Shown in pieces: positions 22,816 to 35,751 of a stretch of DNA of 64,000 bases. Origin of the DNA: Megalonaias nervosa (lineage: Eukaryota > Mollusca > Bivalvia > Unionida > Unionidae); the NCBI GenBank assembly GCA_016617855.1, contig JAECUM010003683.1, positions 48,456-112,455 of the forward strand, read 5' to 3'. The notes beneath the pieces are model-generated. The model did no database searches and was not told the DNA's origin. It worked only from the letters and a program-made list of their open reading frames with translations. Position numbers and translations under genes: made by a program. Position 1 is the first letter of the stretch; every line of letters starts with the position of its first letter.

Positions 22816-24039
22816 AAAGTAAATGGCTTATTGGTTCTGCCAAGAAAGGTTTATCATGATGCAGCTGTGAGGAAGGAACTGGATCTGTTGCTGACCATAG
22901 CTTGGATTACTGCATTGTGGATGAACCACATGGAGTATGATACCTGGTGAGAAGCAGGTCTTTCACTGCTATGATATCAGCCTGTCTACTGATGATGTAT
23001 CCATCCCTCATAGTGTGCTTACTGCCCCCAGTACTTTTGGTTCATGAAATTTAAGCCTGACATACATTTGTTGATTGGCAACCAGAGCAATCTACTCATG
23101 TAAAGTAGTTGCCAGTCCTGTGTTTCCAATTTTATAAAGCTTACAACTGGTCTTGCTTATAGTCTAAATCTGTCAGATAAAACAGAGCAGACAATATATA
23201 CAGATGCAGCCAGGCACATGTCATGCTTTATAAACTCCGTGAGTGTACATGCAGAACTATACACAATGACATTTTACCCATAGATGGGCGCATGTGGCAG
23301 CCAAAACTGGTAGAGAACTTGAACATCACCATTAATAATTACAAAATGGATGTTAAAATATCAATTCTAATCAAATTTACCCATAGGAAAGGCCAACTGA
23401 CTGCCTGTACAGGTAAAATTACCCAAGTATGGCTTACAGTAACTTGAAAGTGGATGCTACAACTAAACTATGTATAGATTATGAGGCCTCTCTGTCTGTA
23501 GAAAGCATGCTACCTGGCATGAGAAGAAGTAGTAACTGATGTATTCATGTGATTCTGTGCCAATCCTGCATCAAAGGGAGATCACTCTAACTGCCACCTA
23601 TATGGGCAGGTAACATTTAGCTTATTAGCTAAGTTTAGCATGGGAGGGCTGGACTTGTGAGGCAGTAGTAGTTCTAAGGCATTATGATCTGGTAATGTAT
23701 TTGAAGAATAAACAAAGTTTTTGTTAAATTACACAAAGAATAAATATCTTTAATGATCAGTTTTTGGCAGTTTGAAACATTATCCTGCGTTAGTTTTGAA
23801 ACTGCAAAGTGAATTGTTTTTCCCAGCATCAGAAAGTATGATAACATGATGATCTGCATCTGTGAATTGCAAGTGACATCACAGTTGTGATCAAGGCAAA
23901 TAAAATACAGACATCAAACTTTATTGAATGAAATCTCCACACTTGCAAAGTGAACAAGTAAATGGTGATATCTGTCAAATACAAAAACAGTCATTTTAAA
24001 ACTCAACAGCAAAGCCAAGAAAAACTGTAATGAGAAGGT

Positions 24040-24745
24040 CAGGGTCTGCATGACAAACCCACAACTGAACAAGTACTTAATGTCAAAAGGCTGAGTGTGC
24101 GTGTGTACTGCAGAATGAATAGTCTAGCTTAATGATGATTCATACCAGGCATGAACAAAATCAAGAAGTTTTTGGAAATAAAAGCAAATAAAAACTTTAA
24201 CCAAAACCTTAATCCAAACTTATTATCACTGTGACCATTGTAATAAGATCAGAGAAGTGGACAAGCATGTCACATAATGAATTTGCTTTGCTTTATGATC
24301 ATTCTATCCAAGTGTGAACAGCAACCATCAAGAGATTTACGAAACATAAGCAAATGAAAACTTTAACCAAACCGTAACAAATGTTTTATGACTGCTAATT
24401 GGGTTGAACCAGTATGACACAAAATAAACTGCCCTAGTGTCATAATGATTCATCCCAGGTATAAAAAAATATCCATCAGTGGGTTGATCAAACATAAATT
24501 TTAAAAAATTTATCATAAAAGAAAATTTTCTAGTGCTGTGATCTAAACCCCAAGAGGTTCTAGGGACTAGCACGAGTGCTACAATGAACCATGCCTAGTT
24601 CACAATGACTCATGCCAAATATGAAGCGAACTAATCAAGGCTCTTTAGGAAATAAATGTAAATGAATGATGATGCCAATGACCCCATTGGTGAAAAGGGG
24701 ATTGTCTCATTTCCCACTTATAATGCCTTTACAAAACTTAAATAA
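24040..24745. repeat. Dispersed repeat family X
   Basis: Core units with 'aaaactttaaccaaaacctt' and 'tcataatgattcatcccagg', closed by 'attgtctcatttcccactta' near 24700. The inner minisatellite is almost absent here. Confidence 0.7.
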
Positions 24746-24999
24746 GTGGCACTCAACAAACAAGAAACGTGTTCAGTAAGTACATACACCCCACCACAAT
24801 GTCTGTTAAAAAAATGCAAAACTAAACTAGATGGATGGACAGATGGATGTGCTGACTATCAAGTTGAAAACTATATGCAATATTGGAGAATAAAAACTTC
24901 ACCTGCTGATGACTCGACAATGATGCAGTGACACCATTTTTCGCTTGCTTTTGCAGGCAGAGCAAAAATCTCCACACTAACTGGCTGATTGAATCTTAC

Positions 25000-25122
25000 C
25001 TTTATCTTTGCCATGGGGTCTTCCCCTTCTGGTATTTCTTTGTCTGGTGGAGTGAAGAGCAAGGTATCACTCAGCAAGTGGGACTGTAGTGACATCAGGT
25101 ATCTTAGGCAGGGGCTGGCAAC
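25000..25122 (-). CDS. HECTD4: HECTD4-like exon J
   Basis: Acceptor ...TATCTACAG, donor GTAAGATT at 24999, 123 nt, phase 0 at both ends. It encodes VASPCLRYLMSLQSHLLSDT followed by LLFTPPDKEIPEGEDPMAKI. The pattern A-S-x-C-L-R-Y-L-M-x-x-Q-x-H-L-L-S matches the family. A helix is followed by an acidic, proline-containing loop. Because it is symmetric, it could be skipped without a frame shift. Confidence 0.93.
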
Positions 25123-25509
25123 CTGTAGATATATTATATTAGTAGTTGTTCAACCACATCAGTTAACCTAACTTAACATCCCCTTAACTCTTTATTTAAC
25201 TATTAGTAAGAACACCAGCAGCATTATGGCACGAGTTAACAGCATAATGTCATATAAGCACAGGTAAGTATTTGGATTCATAAACTAACAAATAATGGTA
25301 TAGCTCTCCCTCATACTAAAATTATTTCAGATACAACTCAGTACCATTATGGACTCCATCACCAAAATCATACCTATGTACAAAAATATGAGTTGAAAGG
25401 ACACAAGGTGAAACTTTTTGTACTATCTGTATTTTCTTTTCAAATCACTATTATTTAACAATTCTGTATAGTTCTCGCTATACTACTGTCCATTATATTA
25501 CACTATTCT

Positions 25510-25748
25510 CAGGGGCACAGGGAGGCCGAGTGGTCTAAGGTACTCACCTTTACAGATCACTGACATCTCACCAGTCTGCATGGGCTTGAATCTCACACTC
25601 AACCAATGTGGTTATGCGAGAAAGCTTGCCAGTAGCTTCCCATGGGTCAGTGGTTCTTCATGGGGTTTTCCTCCACCAGATATACTGATTTTCATGTATA
25701 GCCTATCATGTGCTGAAAAATGGTGTTAATCCCACAATAACAACAAAA
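25510..25748 (+). mobile_element. SINE family 1, full length
   Basis: Head reads ggaggccgagtggtctaagg, a good box A of Leu/Ser tRNA type, followed by a weaker box B (gggcttgaatctc) and the shared body ending in an A/C-rich tail. Flanking direct repeat acactattct / acaccattct (9 of 10). Confidence 0.88.
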
Positions 25749-27219
25749 ACACCATTCTAAATCTATCATGGTTCCATACATAGTGCCATTTTTACTATAA
25801 TGTGGTTCAGTACAAAAACATGGCTGGCAGTTATGGACCCCAGTTACTGCATTATAACAAGGAAGAGCTGTATATGTTAATATTTTAGCCTTGATAACTC
25901 GGAGAGAAAAATAGTATCATGGGATCACTTTTTGGAGGTTAGCTTATTTGTATTTAAAGCAGGAAGTGCATTAGATTTTAGAATTTTGTCTCATGAAGAT
26001 CTTATGCAGTGAGGATGGGTAGGGTTTACAGCAAATAGTGAAACTATATTTTTGTCAGAAGAGTTTTAACTTTTTCAGAGAAGTCTGTTCTCTAAAATAT
26101 GGTCCAAAGAACCCACCATATTTTATGTACAAGCTTAGTTCATCTGTAAACAACAGAGACCCTGATCTAGCATCCCATCACGTGCTGGCATTCAGGGTCC
26201 ATGTTATTTGTTCCAATGATTACTCATAACTGCATAAACCCAGATCTGCCAACATATTATATACTGATCTCTGCTTATGACCAAGTATATACAGTATTCA
26301 TTCAAAGAGACACTATTCTAAACAAAGAAACATGTCCATGCCACGAGGATGACACTTGCCAATATCATTAGATTCAGGTGCAAAGTTCTGACTGAAACAG
26401 TGGTCTTGTCTCCATACAATTTTTGGTGTAAAATAGTATATCCAAACTTGACTTAGGTCTTCTTTAATAAAAACCTTTATGTCAAATTTGCTTTCAGCAC
26501 ATGATGTCCTTCAAAAGTTACTGACAGGAGACTAATTGGACAGGAAAATTTCCAAGTCAAACATGAGCCACAACTTTCTAAACTTCTGCCATTACAAGGT
26601 GAAAATCAAACTTGACCAAATCTTCTTGATATAAAGCTTCATAACAAATCTGACTTCAATCTCTTCAAAAGTTATTGAGCAGAAACAACATTTTTAATTG
26701 ACATGACAGGATGCAACAAAACAGACAGACATGGGAAAGATGATATAGCCCCTCACAACATATGGCAGGTGCATAAAAAAAACCATGGAAAGCATTTGAG
26801 GTAAGCATTTTTAGATTTATGGCATAATGAAAAGCAACTTATGTATGATTTGTCAACACTAATAATATTAGTCTGACATGCATAATGCGTGTCGCTGATA
26901 CAATGCCTTGAACATGCTAAACTGCACTTTAGCAACCACTGCCAAACTAATGTTACACCAGTGTTACCAGTCTTCAACAAAATAATCCTTACCAAGGATT
27001 TGCATGAGTTTTTTGCTCAGATCTGAGGTCCAAGGTCTTATTCTAAAAACCACCATATGTAATGGCATGTAGTCACAATCATCAATTTTCTTCAGGCATT
27101 TCAATTCCTGACAAAAGATTCTCTAAACAGTTCACAGATTCATGCAGCATCTCTTGTAATTAATGTTTTACCTGACACAACAAATTATAACAATTGTTCC
27201 ACCTGCATCCAGGTGTTAC

Positions 27220-27660
27220 CAGCAAATCTAAGACAAAACTGTAATGTTGATGACAACATAGATATTGTTGCTGCCAGAAAAGTGAAAACTATCCCATACT
27301 AATAATGGTAGACACAGGCATGCTGAGCCCATGCTCAAAGCTAATTATTATGATAAATATTTTAACCTTGAATCAAAAGTCAAAAGGGTGAGTGAGTGTG
27401 TTGCAAGATGAACTATTTTGCTTCATGATGATTAATCCCATGAATAAACAGAACCCATGTTATTAAAAATAAACAACTGAGAAACTTTAATCAAAATCTT
27501 TTCCTAAATCTTCTGTGACTGCAAATGTGATCATAAAATCTCAGAGGTAAGTGAGAGTGATACAAAGTGACTTTTTATTGCTCCATAATTAGACATCACA
27601 AGTATAAATAGAATCCAACAATCAGTTTAGGAAATCTACACAAATGAAATAATTGTGCTA
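27220..27660. repeat. Dispersed repeat family X, rearranged
   Basis: Carries one minisatellite-like unit (gttgatgacaacatag...ctgccagaaaagtg) followed by degenerate core units (about 27365-27650). The order differs from the other copies. Confidence 0.55.
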
Positions 27661-27839
27661 ATGACTAAGCCTCCATGTAAAGAGGAAAATAGTACTGCAA
27701 ATATTGTACTCATTAACATACATCAACAGAGTTTCATCTGAATAGGGTTGAAACATAGTTTGATTAGTCTCAATGTAACAGGACTAAAGAAATAGGGCCC
27801 AAAATAACTGAAAGCATAATGAATAGATACTGAAGTCAT

Positions 27840-28790
27840 GTATGTTTGAAAATTATTTCACAGTGACCTATTTTTGAAAGGGTGAGTTACTCATTTTTTT
27901 AGATGAAAATGCATAAATTACTTTCGATTGACTTAGCTTTGGTATATCAGTGTTACTCTCTCCAGCTTGCACTTATATACCAATAGATGCAACAAGGACC
28001 AAAATACTAAAGGTAACATGAACAAAGGCTGAAAATAAAAAAATTGCTCAAGCATGAAAATTAGGCAACAATAACTTACTTTCAGTACAACTGAGTTCAT
28101 CCTAAGATGTATCCACATACCAATTTTCATGAAAGTAGGAGAAATAGTGGCTATGGTATTGAGGGTGTAATGAATGACAGACGAAATATGTATGCTACTC
28201 AAGCATGGAAGTTTGGTCACAGTAATAAGTTTTGTACTTTTAATTTTAGTTTAATTACTCTTATTCAGATGCATCCACATATTAAATTTCAAGAGTTCAG
28301 GTGAAACTGGGTCCAAGATATTTAGGACATAAAGAAGAAATGGCTGAAAATAAAAATTAACTCGGGTGTGAAAATCAGGCCAAAGTGATCTTGTTTTAGT
28401 ATGGTAGAGTAAATCTTGGTGAGATGCATCCACGTACCAATTATCGTAAGTGTAGGTGAAAAGGTCTCTACAATACTGAGGGCAAAGAAAACAAATGGCT
28501 CAAGTCACTCATGCTCAAAAAGTTAGGTCACAGTGACAGAGTTACTCCTTTGAGAAGATCCACAAATTAATTTTCATGAAACTGGGTCCAAGATATTGAG
28601 GGCATAATGAGCAAATGACAGAAAATAAAAAGTAACTAAATCATGAAAATTTTGTCACAACAACCTAGTTTTTGTATGACACAGTTAATCTTCCTAAGCT
28701 TCATTTAATTACCAATTATCACAAGTATAGGTGAAATAGGTTAAAAGATACTGAGTACTCAGGGTATAATAAATGTACACCAACACAAAA
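27840..28790. repeat. Dispersed repeat family W array
   Basis: Units with phrases such as 'agatgcatccacatattaaa' and 'gggtccaagatattgagggc', period roughly 150-160 bp; at least five recognisable. Confidence 0.65.
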
Positions 28791-30029
28791 GAATAAACAC
28801 AAACATACAGGCAAGACAATATATCCCCTCCCAGACATCACTGGCAAGGGGAAAAAAGTCAGTGCAGTCCCCCTGAAGAGGAAGCCTCCTTACCATACAT
28901 AATCTGCTTTCAAAGTATTGCTGACAGCATTAAAAGAACAACTGTTCTCATAAATTAAGTTCTAGGGACCTGTTTTCATGTAAAATTTCAAAATACAGCA
29001 TTCATGGATCGTTCTGCATGTACAGTGTCCAGAAATGTGTGTTCCTGATCAGAGCCTTCAGAAGCACTCCAATACATTCACACTAAATTACAGCTGCTAA
29101 AATGTAATGTCCCACATTAATTAAACCATTACATACACTAAAAATTCATACAACTGTCCCATGATAATTTGACCTAGATACATAATAAATGCAATAATCT
29201 GATCAATACATGCAAATGTAATTCATCTCATTAACTAGTCAGTACTTTGGAGTATTTCTCTTTGGCAGTCAACCCTTCTTAAAAACTATACTCTTCTGTT
29301 TGACACTAATTTACAGGAAACATAAGTTTAACACAGATCTTGTGAGAGTAAGGTTGCTTTTGTGGAGAGAAAAATGTTTTAAAAGTACTGAAACTATTTT
29401 GCAAACAGTTCACCAGAAGGAACATTAGATGTAAGGGGTTTATATAGAACTAAAAGATATCTTAACAATAAAAATACTTTTCATCTATCAATGGTCAGAT
29501 CACAAACCCAAAAGGAGAATTTCATCCTCTCAAAGGTATAATTAAATGAAATAACTAAGTTGATTCACTGGGAACTAACAAGAAAACCACCAATGGCGGT
29601 GTGGCCAGTTTACAAAGCTTTGTTCTGCCATCTAACTGGTATATTACTTCCAATATATCAAGTTAAAATGTTAATGTTTTCATACAAGCACATTTACTCA
29701 TCTTAACTTAAATATTAAATGCAGTTCTAAACTAATACTAATATAGTTTAACCCAAGTCTATTCAATCCTTATTGCTGAATGTTCTGTACATTAACTGTA
29801 ATAAAAAAAAAACTTCCAGATAAGAATGATTGAATGTCATGGACTTTCGCAATGGAGGTTATGTACTAAAGTAGGTCATGAAAAGAGGACATCAGTTCAA
29901 ATCATAATAAATAACAGGGTAATACAATTTGTTTTCAACACATGCAGCTTTCATTACGCTAAACTTCTACATGATTTGTGTGATTCTATACTTTATAACA
30001 CTATCTTTTGCTTTAGTTTGATGTTTTAT

Positions 30030-30200
30030 GGCACAGCAACACAAGTAGAGTATTTAATGCAAAGGTAATCAGAGTAAAGTGCCTTGCCCAAGGACACACC
30101 ACAGGAGCTTACCCAGGCTGCCCACTAGGTAGGATTTGAACCCACACCCTTTCAGTTGTGAGTCCTGCATGTTAACCACTGAGCCACTGCAGCTCCCTCT
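30030..30200 (-). mobile_element. tRNA-derived SINE, third family
   Basis: Minus strand begins GGGAGCTGCAGTGGCTCAGT (box A) and has TGTGGGTTCAAATCC (box B), followed by TGTCCTTGGGCAAGGCACTT, a motif found in SINE bodies of many animals. The 3' end is uncertain. Confidence 0.75.
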
Positions 30201-30389
30201 TACAACACCATATAGCAACAGTGTCTAAGAAACAGAGCTAAAGACTAAAGTTTAAACAGATGACTGGAGTGTGAGTACAGGACACAATGACCAGGTTTGA
30301 TTCAAGAACCAATGAATATACCTCTTCTCCTCAGCATCTACAAACCAAGTAACATGACTGTAAGCCACCATGTCTGGGAAACCAAGCTG

Positions 30390-30960
30390 AACATGAAGTT
30401 TAACCCAAGTCACTGTTGTGGGAAATATAGGTCACAGTGAAGGGTGTTCTACTCCATAGAATGTACCTAAATACAAACTTATATGACTCTAATCGCATAG
30501 AAGTGTTGGTTAAAATGATCTAAATACCATCCCTAACCTAGAGAAACTGAGCCTAATGGAAAGATAAGCACAAGTCACTGAACTAAGAAATAAAGATCAC
30601 TGTGACCTAACTTTTACTGATGACTGTGGTAACCCTCATATCACAATTATGCACCGAGTTATGTAACTCCCAAAGCAACAGTGCTGGAGAAAATAAGCCA
30701 AATACAAAGGTTAAGCCAAATCAATGAAACATGAAAAACAAGTCACAATGACTTAAATTTTCATCAAGAGATATACTGCTCCAAATATCAGATCTAAATA
30801 CTAACATAATTATATGAGAGACAGTGTCCAAGAAAATGACCTAAATGAAAACCCCAAGAAACTGAGCTAATACAAAGGTTAACAGAAATCTGAAATCAAT
30901 GAACTATGAAATATTGGTTAATGACCTTATTTTCACTGTAAGGTGCAGCACTCAACATGA
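30390..30960. repeat. Dispersed repeat family W array
   Basis: Degenerate units with 'gaaatataggtcacagtgaa' and 'aaataccaacttatgtgact'-like phrases. Confidence 0.55.
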
Positions 30961-31146
30961 CACCTCTAAATACCAACTTATGTGACTATATGACCAATAG
31001 TGTTGGAGCAAAGGACCTAAATGCAAACCCTGTTGTTGCCAGACAGATGAAGGGCTTCTGGACAGATAGACAAAGTTTTTTTTCGGACAGGCATCATCAA
31101 TCCATAAAAATGAATTGTTTGCAATAAAACCAAAAATTACACTCAC

Positions 31147-31267
31147 TGGTATGGAGCTCAGCAACCTGTCAAACTCTCCCTTGGTTGCTCTTTGGGCTTC
31201 TTGCAGCAGATTGCATGACTCTTTTACTGCCACCTTCAGTATATAGTGAACCAATTCATCTGACAAT
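31147..31267 (-). CDS. HECTD4: HECTD4-like exon I
   Basis: Acceptor ...ACAATTTCAG, donor GTGAGTGT at 31146, 121 nt, ending on a codon boundary. It encodes LSDELVHYILKVAVKESCNL followed by LQEAQRATKGEFDRLLSSIP. This is one of the clearest family matches: LNDELLHYILKxVVRESC in other animals. Two amphipathic helices continue the scaffold. The open reading frame runs on past the donor, but the strong GTGAGT and the phase of exon J support ending here. Confidence 0.94.
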
Positions 31268-31439
31268 CTGAAATTGTAACAATATTGGCAAAATAACGAA
31301 TTAAAATATTTGTCAAAAGATTAAGAGCTTTGGTGATCAATAATATTTCAACAAACTAAATAAACACCAATCTTCAAAAACCAAACAAGGATACCATATG
31401 CAACACATTATACACTTACCTCTTGTTTAACGGTCCTCT

Positions 31440-32080
31440 ATGTTAGCACTAGTAAGGAATAGTGGACTATAAGATTATTGACTAATGGGTTCAAATGGCC
31501 TATGAAATTTATTAATGTATGTGGTCTTGAACCAAGTTTAATTTGCAGAAACCATTATTTTCTTATTAGACTAACCATGACTGTGGCTTTAGACCTTTAT
31601 ACCACAGAATCTAAAGGTTTCTTTATAAATTTCAACGCAAGCCATCCACAAAGTTTGGTCAAGGAACATCTTCTTCCAGTAACCTTTATCTCTGACTTCA
31701 AGACCAATAGGCTTTTTCTTTACCCCAAGTGCAAGCCATATAAAAAGTTTGGTCTGTGATATATAATTAATGTTATTGTACAGAACCTGTATTTATTCTT
31801 TCAGTCAGTGTCAATGACCTTTAAAACCACACATTAACAGGCATCTTCCTTACCACAAGTGCAAGCTATCTACAAAGTTTGGTCCCAGTATGTGATATGG
31901 GGCTAATGTTGAAACCTTTTTTTTTTTCAGTCAGTGACCTTGACCCATGACATTTTGTATCTGAAATGACAAGCTTCTTTATTACTGCAACTGTAAGCCA
32001 TCCCCAAAGATGGGCAACTTTTGTTGGTGGAGAAACAGAGTTGTAGTACATAAACAAAATTAGCAACAAATGGACAGATG
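31440..32080. repeat. Dispersed repeat family Z
   Basis: Units with 'cagaaaccattattttctta', 'caagtgcaagccat' and 'aaagtttggtc' repeated about every 120-130 bp. Related copies: 15890-16140 and, more distant, 60250-60970. Confidence 0.65.
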
Positions 32081-32539
32081 AAAGGACATCATCATACTAT
32101 GCTCTTCCTTAAGGCAGACACATAAAAATAATAAAATTTGATACAAAGTAGTATAGTGGTCAATCACAATAAATTTCCTTGGTATACCACTGTCATTCTT
32201 ATCATGCACCAGTCTTGATTGAATTTAATAATAATCATACTGCTTGATTTATTTCAATTTCTTTTGTTCTAAGGTGTTGATAAATAAATTCATTATTTTA
32301 TTACACTATTCAGTACATTTTCTTGCAATTTATGCACTATTATGACATACCTTGTCAGAACATACTTCAGTATATGACTACCTGACTTATAACATGTGCC
32401 AGTGAATAGTTATAAAGTTATAAAGGAAGAGAACTGCAATTTGCAGACGTTACAATTGTCAGCTTTAAAATTATTTTTTTTAAAATTTTGTCAAACATAT
32501 ATTACTGTCATTAATATATCTATTATCTGCATAACAGGT

Positions 32540-32660
32540 GAAAGCCACACTCGCTCAATTGATGGCACACTGGACTCATAATCCAAGAGTAACAGGTTCA
32601 ATATCCACCCAGGCCAGCTTGGCATGACACAGCCAATAACACTTTCAAAGTTCATTTAAA
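32540..32660 (+). mobile_element. tRNA-like SINE head fragment
   Basis: Reads ctcgctcaattgatggcaca, then 'ggactcataatccaagagt' and box B-like aacaggttcaatatcc. This is the layout of a tRNA-derived SINE head; no paired acceptor stem, so not called as tRNA. Confidence 0.55.
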
Positions 32661-33336
32661 GCCAATAAGAATCTACACAGTAAGTACTAGCATATTTTGA
32701 ATTACATAAGGTTTTTTAGCATATGTTCAAATAACTTTGCTTTGCTTTGCTTTCCTTTAAAAACAACTGACTGTCACCTTTGTAAATATCCTTAACATGA
32801 CTAATTCTATCAGTTATATCATTACCACCAAATTGTATTATATTTAACATATACTCAAACTGAATTGACCATTATCCACTCCAGCATGAATGGCTGCCAC
32901 CAATTTACACTCCATTGCATGATTTTATGGTATTTCAGATGGAGTCAGGATAGACTGAGCTGTGAGATGTTTGATGTTGATCCATATTCTTTCTGCTGTC
33001 TTATCATTTAGGGAAACAGGTGACTAAACAAGGTAATCAATATATTGGTCAGGTAGAATCCACTCACATCTACTGAAATGAGTAAAACTTATACCTGGAG
33101 ATAGTAGTACTGCCTGAGTACAGATATAACACTTACATATGTCACCAAATTAATGTCACTTTAAAACTAACAAAAAAAGCTTCACAAGACAAACTGTACT
33201 GTGTACACACAGTGCAGACATATGTACATTTACAAACTTAGATTTAAAAAAATCAAATGTATGTACCCCAAATCTAAGATTTAATACCTACATACATGAA
33301 AAGCCCATAATAATGATTATGCTGTTAACAAGTTCA

Positions 33337-33426
33337 AGTCTTTGGTATTACTTGGCCAAGGTTAGAACCCAAGACCTCCTGCATCCTAGGCAGATGCACT
33401 AACTGCTTAGGCCACCTGAGCGGAGC
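33337..33426 (-). mobile_element. SINE family 2, head fragment
   Basis: Minus strand reads GCCTAAGCAGTTAGTGCATC with box B-like CTTGGGTTCTAACC and the start of the body (TGGCCAAGTAATACCAAAGA). Corresponds to the 5' 90 bp of the family. It is not a functional tRNA: no acceptor stem pairing was found. Confidence 0.75.
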
Positions 33427-33791
33427 AAATTACACTCAACTACATCCCACACTAGCAAAACTGTAATATGGTAACAATCAAAATTTGGTAAATTTTGGTG
33501 TTCTCAAACAGAAATGAAAATACAAGACTAAGTTTCACCTTTTTTTCTTTCAACATATTGTTATACACTGGTGTGATTTTGGTAATGATCTCCATAGTAG
33601 TACCATGTTATATCCAGAAATGCATTATAATGGAGTGCATGATACCGCAACAAATTTTTTTTTAAAACAGTTCATATAATGTTGATTTTGATAAAGTTTC
33701 TTGTAAATCCAAAGATCCTGGAACTGAAGCATGAAGCTAGATTTAACAATTTACTATGCAACTTATCTTTAAATTTCACACCATCACATAC

Positions 33792-33897
33792 CTGACATCC
33801 TGAATCTCACTGCTACTAGAGGTTTGACTTCTCAGCCTATCAGCAAAATCAACCAGAAGCATATCTCTTAACAGGTCCATACCAGGAAGTGTATCAC
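33792..33897 (-). CDS. HECTD4: HECTD4-like exon H
   Basis: Acceptor ...TATTAATAG, donor GTATGTGA at 33791, 106 nt. It encodes DTLPGMDLLRDMLLVDFADR followed by LRSQTSSSSEIQDV and two bases of an arginine. A helix (LLRDMLLVDFADRL) leads into a serine-rich acidic loop, the position where family members carry a polar insert before the next conserved helix. The polar loop could be a phosphorylation-prone linker; that is speculation. Confidence 0.88.
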
Positions 33898-34843
33898 CTA
33901 TTAATATTCATGAAGAAATTTTAAGAAGCATTCATACATGCTCATTCCAGTTTATGCTGGTGTGATGTGCAGATTTTGTGAGTTTATCTATACTCAAATA
34001 TCAGAATTGTATGTGCTGCTTGAGCATCCTTTTGTGTGCAGGTTTAAACAAAATCTCATTTTTAGCATTTGGTATGACAATCATACACAGGTGTGCTGTA
34101 TGCAAATGCTTCTGAAACACTCAGGACCTTTAGGTTTTGATGCTCTGTCACACAGCCAACCATGAAATCTGCCTAAAATGGAAATTCTTAATCAGCTGTG
34201 TATAGTATTGCAAAACTGCAGTCTGAACACAGACAAAACTGCAGTGTTCAAGATAAAGACACATGGACTGGTCTCAATGGCAAATTAACTATAAAAATAC
34301 AAGAAACTCAGACTGCAAAAAAATTTCTTGATAGTACCATTACATTAATAGAGAGAAAAGCAGTCAAATATGTGTCAAAGACCATTTATGCTAAGAGATC
34401 ACCTGTCTTTTGAAACCACATAATTGATATGCAAAAAGACATGTTAACAACTGTACCTGTGGCAATAAAACCTCCATACTGCAATACCATTGATGTAGGA
34501 TGTTGCCTGATGCATAAATTTCCCATGACTACCCAAGCTTCACAACTGGCATACTTTGTATTTGCTTACTACCAAACATAACATTGTTCTGCTCATTGCA
34601 GAATTCAAAGCCTGTGAAAGTAACATTGTAACTTCTTGACTAGCCCACACAAGTTTTCTCTAGTTTTCAAGCAAAGCTGTCTCTAGCTATATTCTGTGCA
34701 GTAGTATAACCAGTGAACATTTTTTGGTTTGGTCAAGGTATACATTTCCTTAACAAATATTACTATGGTTCCCATCCCTTAATAGCATAACAAACCGAAA
34801 CAGTTTGACTTTAGAATGAACATATAAAGTGCATCAGAGATCT

Positions 34844-34887
34844 GAGAGAGAGAGAGAGAGAGTGTGTGTGTGTGTGTGTGTGTGTGT
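34844..34887. repeat. Compound (GA)n(GT)n microsatellite
   Basis: About 18 bp GA followed by about 26 bp GT. Confidence 0.97.
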
Positions 34888-35166
34888 AATAACTTGAAAT
34901 TTCAGAGCAACAACTGCAACACTCATTAGCAGATAAAATTTCACAGGCAAGCAAGTTTATACTTATGTTCAAGGGAGTTCTAAAAATCAAAAGGATATGT
35001 GCCATTGATATGATTTATTTAGATCACTTAAATCATGGAATCTATATTAAAGCAAAATGAAAGTGCAATAAAAAAAAGAAGAGATTGATACAATAAAAAG
35101 AAAAATTATCATCATCATCATCACTTTGTTCATTCTTATATTTATTTCTGACTGATTTTATTACTG

Positions 35167-35442
35167 TGTGAGTGTGTGTGTGATTTGGATTTTTAACAAA
35201 GCAATTTTTCATTCACATCTCGCTATGATGAATGCAGTGTGGCAGTTTATAGTGATGTCCAGCACTGGAGTATCATGTCGCAGACATGCAGCATGATGTC
35301 CCACCCAGTCACATTATCCTGACACCAGTATTAACACTAACCTCTTAATGCTGAGCGCCAAGCGAGGCAGCTGTAAGTACCATTTTATAAATCTTTGGTA
35401 TGACTCGGCTGGGGATTGAACCCACAACCTCCCGCATCCAGC
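35167..35442 (-). mobile_element. SINE family 2, 5'-truncated
   Basis: Shares the family 2 body and CA/TG tail with 52572-52891 but lacks the outer tRNA-like head. Perfect 11-bp duplication ttttattactg (35156-35166, 35443-35453). Confidence 0.9.
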
Positions 35443-35635
35443 TTTTATTACTGGATTTATGTCATCTTTGAAATCAATGCAAAGCTCACTTTCCTCCTGG
35501 TCATACCTTTATTCAGCATGTTTAAATAACCTGACATGGAAATACCCAAAGTCATCAAAAGAAGTTGTATTTTGATTGAACTGATCTACATTTTTTATAA
35601 CACATACATAAAATATATATGAAAGGCTGTTGGTT

Positions 35636-35655
35636 TTATATATATATATATATAT
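35636..35655. repeat. (TA)n microsatellite
   Basis: Twenty bases of alternating TA. Confidence 0.95.
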
Positions 35656-35751
35656 GCTACTGTATTTGTGTAAGAAAATTCAAACAAGATTTCTTTAGTT
35701 AATAATGCACATCCTTTAGAGATCCAGTATTAATCCCAGAAAACAAGTTCA

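Larger units (their letters stand above)
19260..24999 (-). other. Intron J-K, 5740 nt
   Basis: Contains a family X copy (24040-24745), a tandem duplication of about 260 bp (22320-22815), a family W array (20640-21560) and a 38-bp minisatellite (19830-20530). 22870-23900 is less AT-rich but carries no convincing reading frame. Confidence 0.65.
25123..31146 (-). other. Intron I-J, 6024 nt
   Basis: Contains family W arrays (27840-28790 and 30390-30960), a family X copy (27220-27660), SINEs at 30030-30200 and 25510-25748, and a palindromic dispersed repeat near 26060-26250. 28860-29800 shows nothing recognisable. Confidence 0.65.
31268..33791 (-). other. Intron H-I, 2524 nt
   Basis: Contains a 5' SINE fragment (33337-33426), another SINE head on the plus strand (about 32540-32660) and a family Z repeat (31440-32080). 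The remainder is AT-rich without recognisable structure. Confidence 0.65.

Noticed and set aside
31478..31759. 93-codon plus-strand open frame
   Set aside because: Lies wholly within a dispersed repeat (family Z) and shows no protein motif.
33337..33426. tRNA gene
   Set aside because: Boxes A and B are present but the acceptor stem does not pair and the sequence continues into a known SINE body; the same applies to the heads at 30200, 49482, 52891 and 25510.
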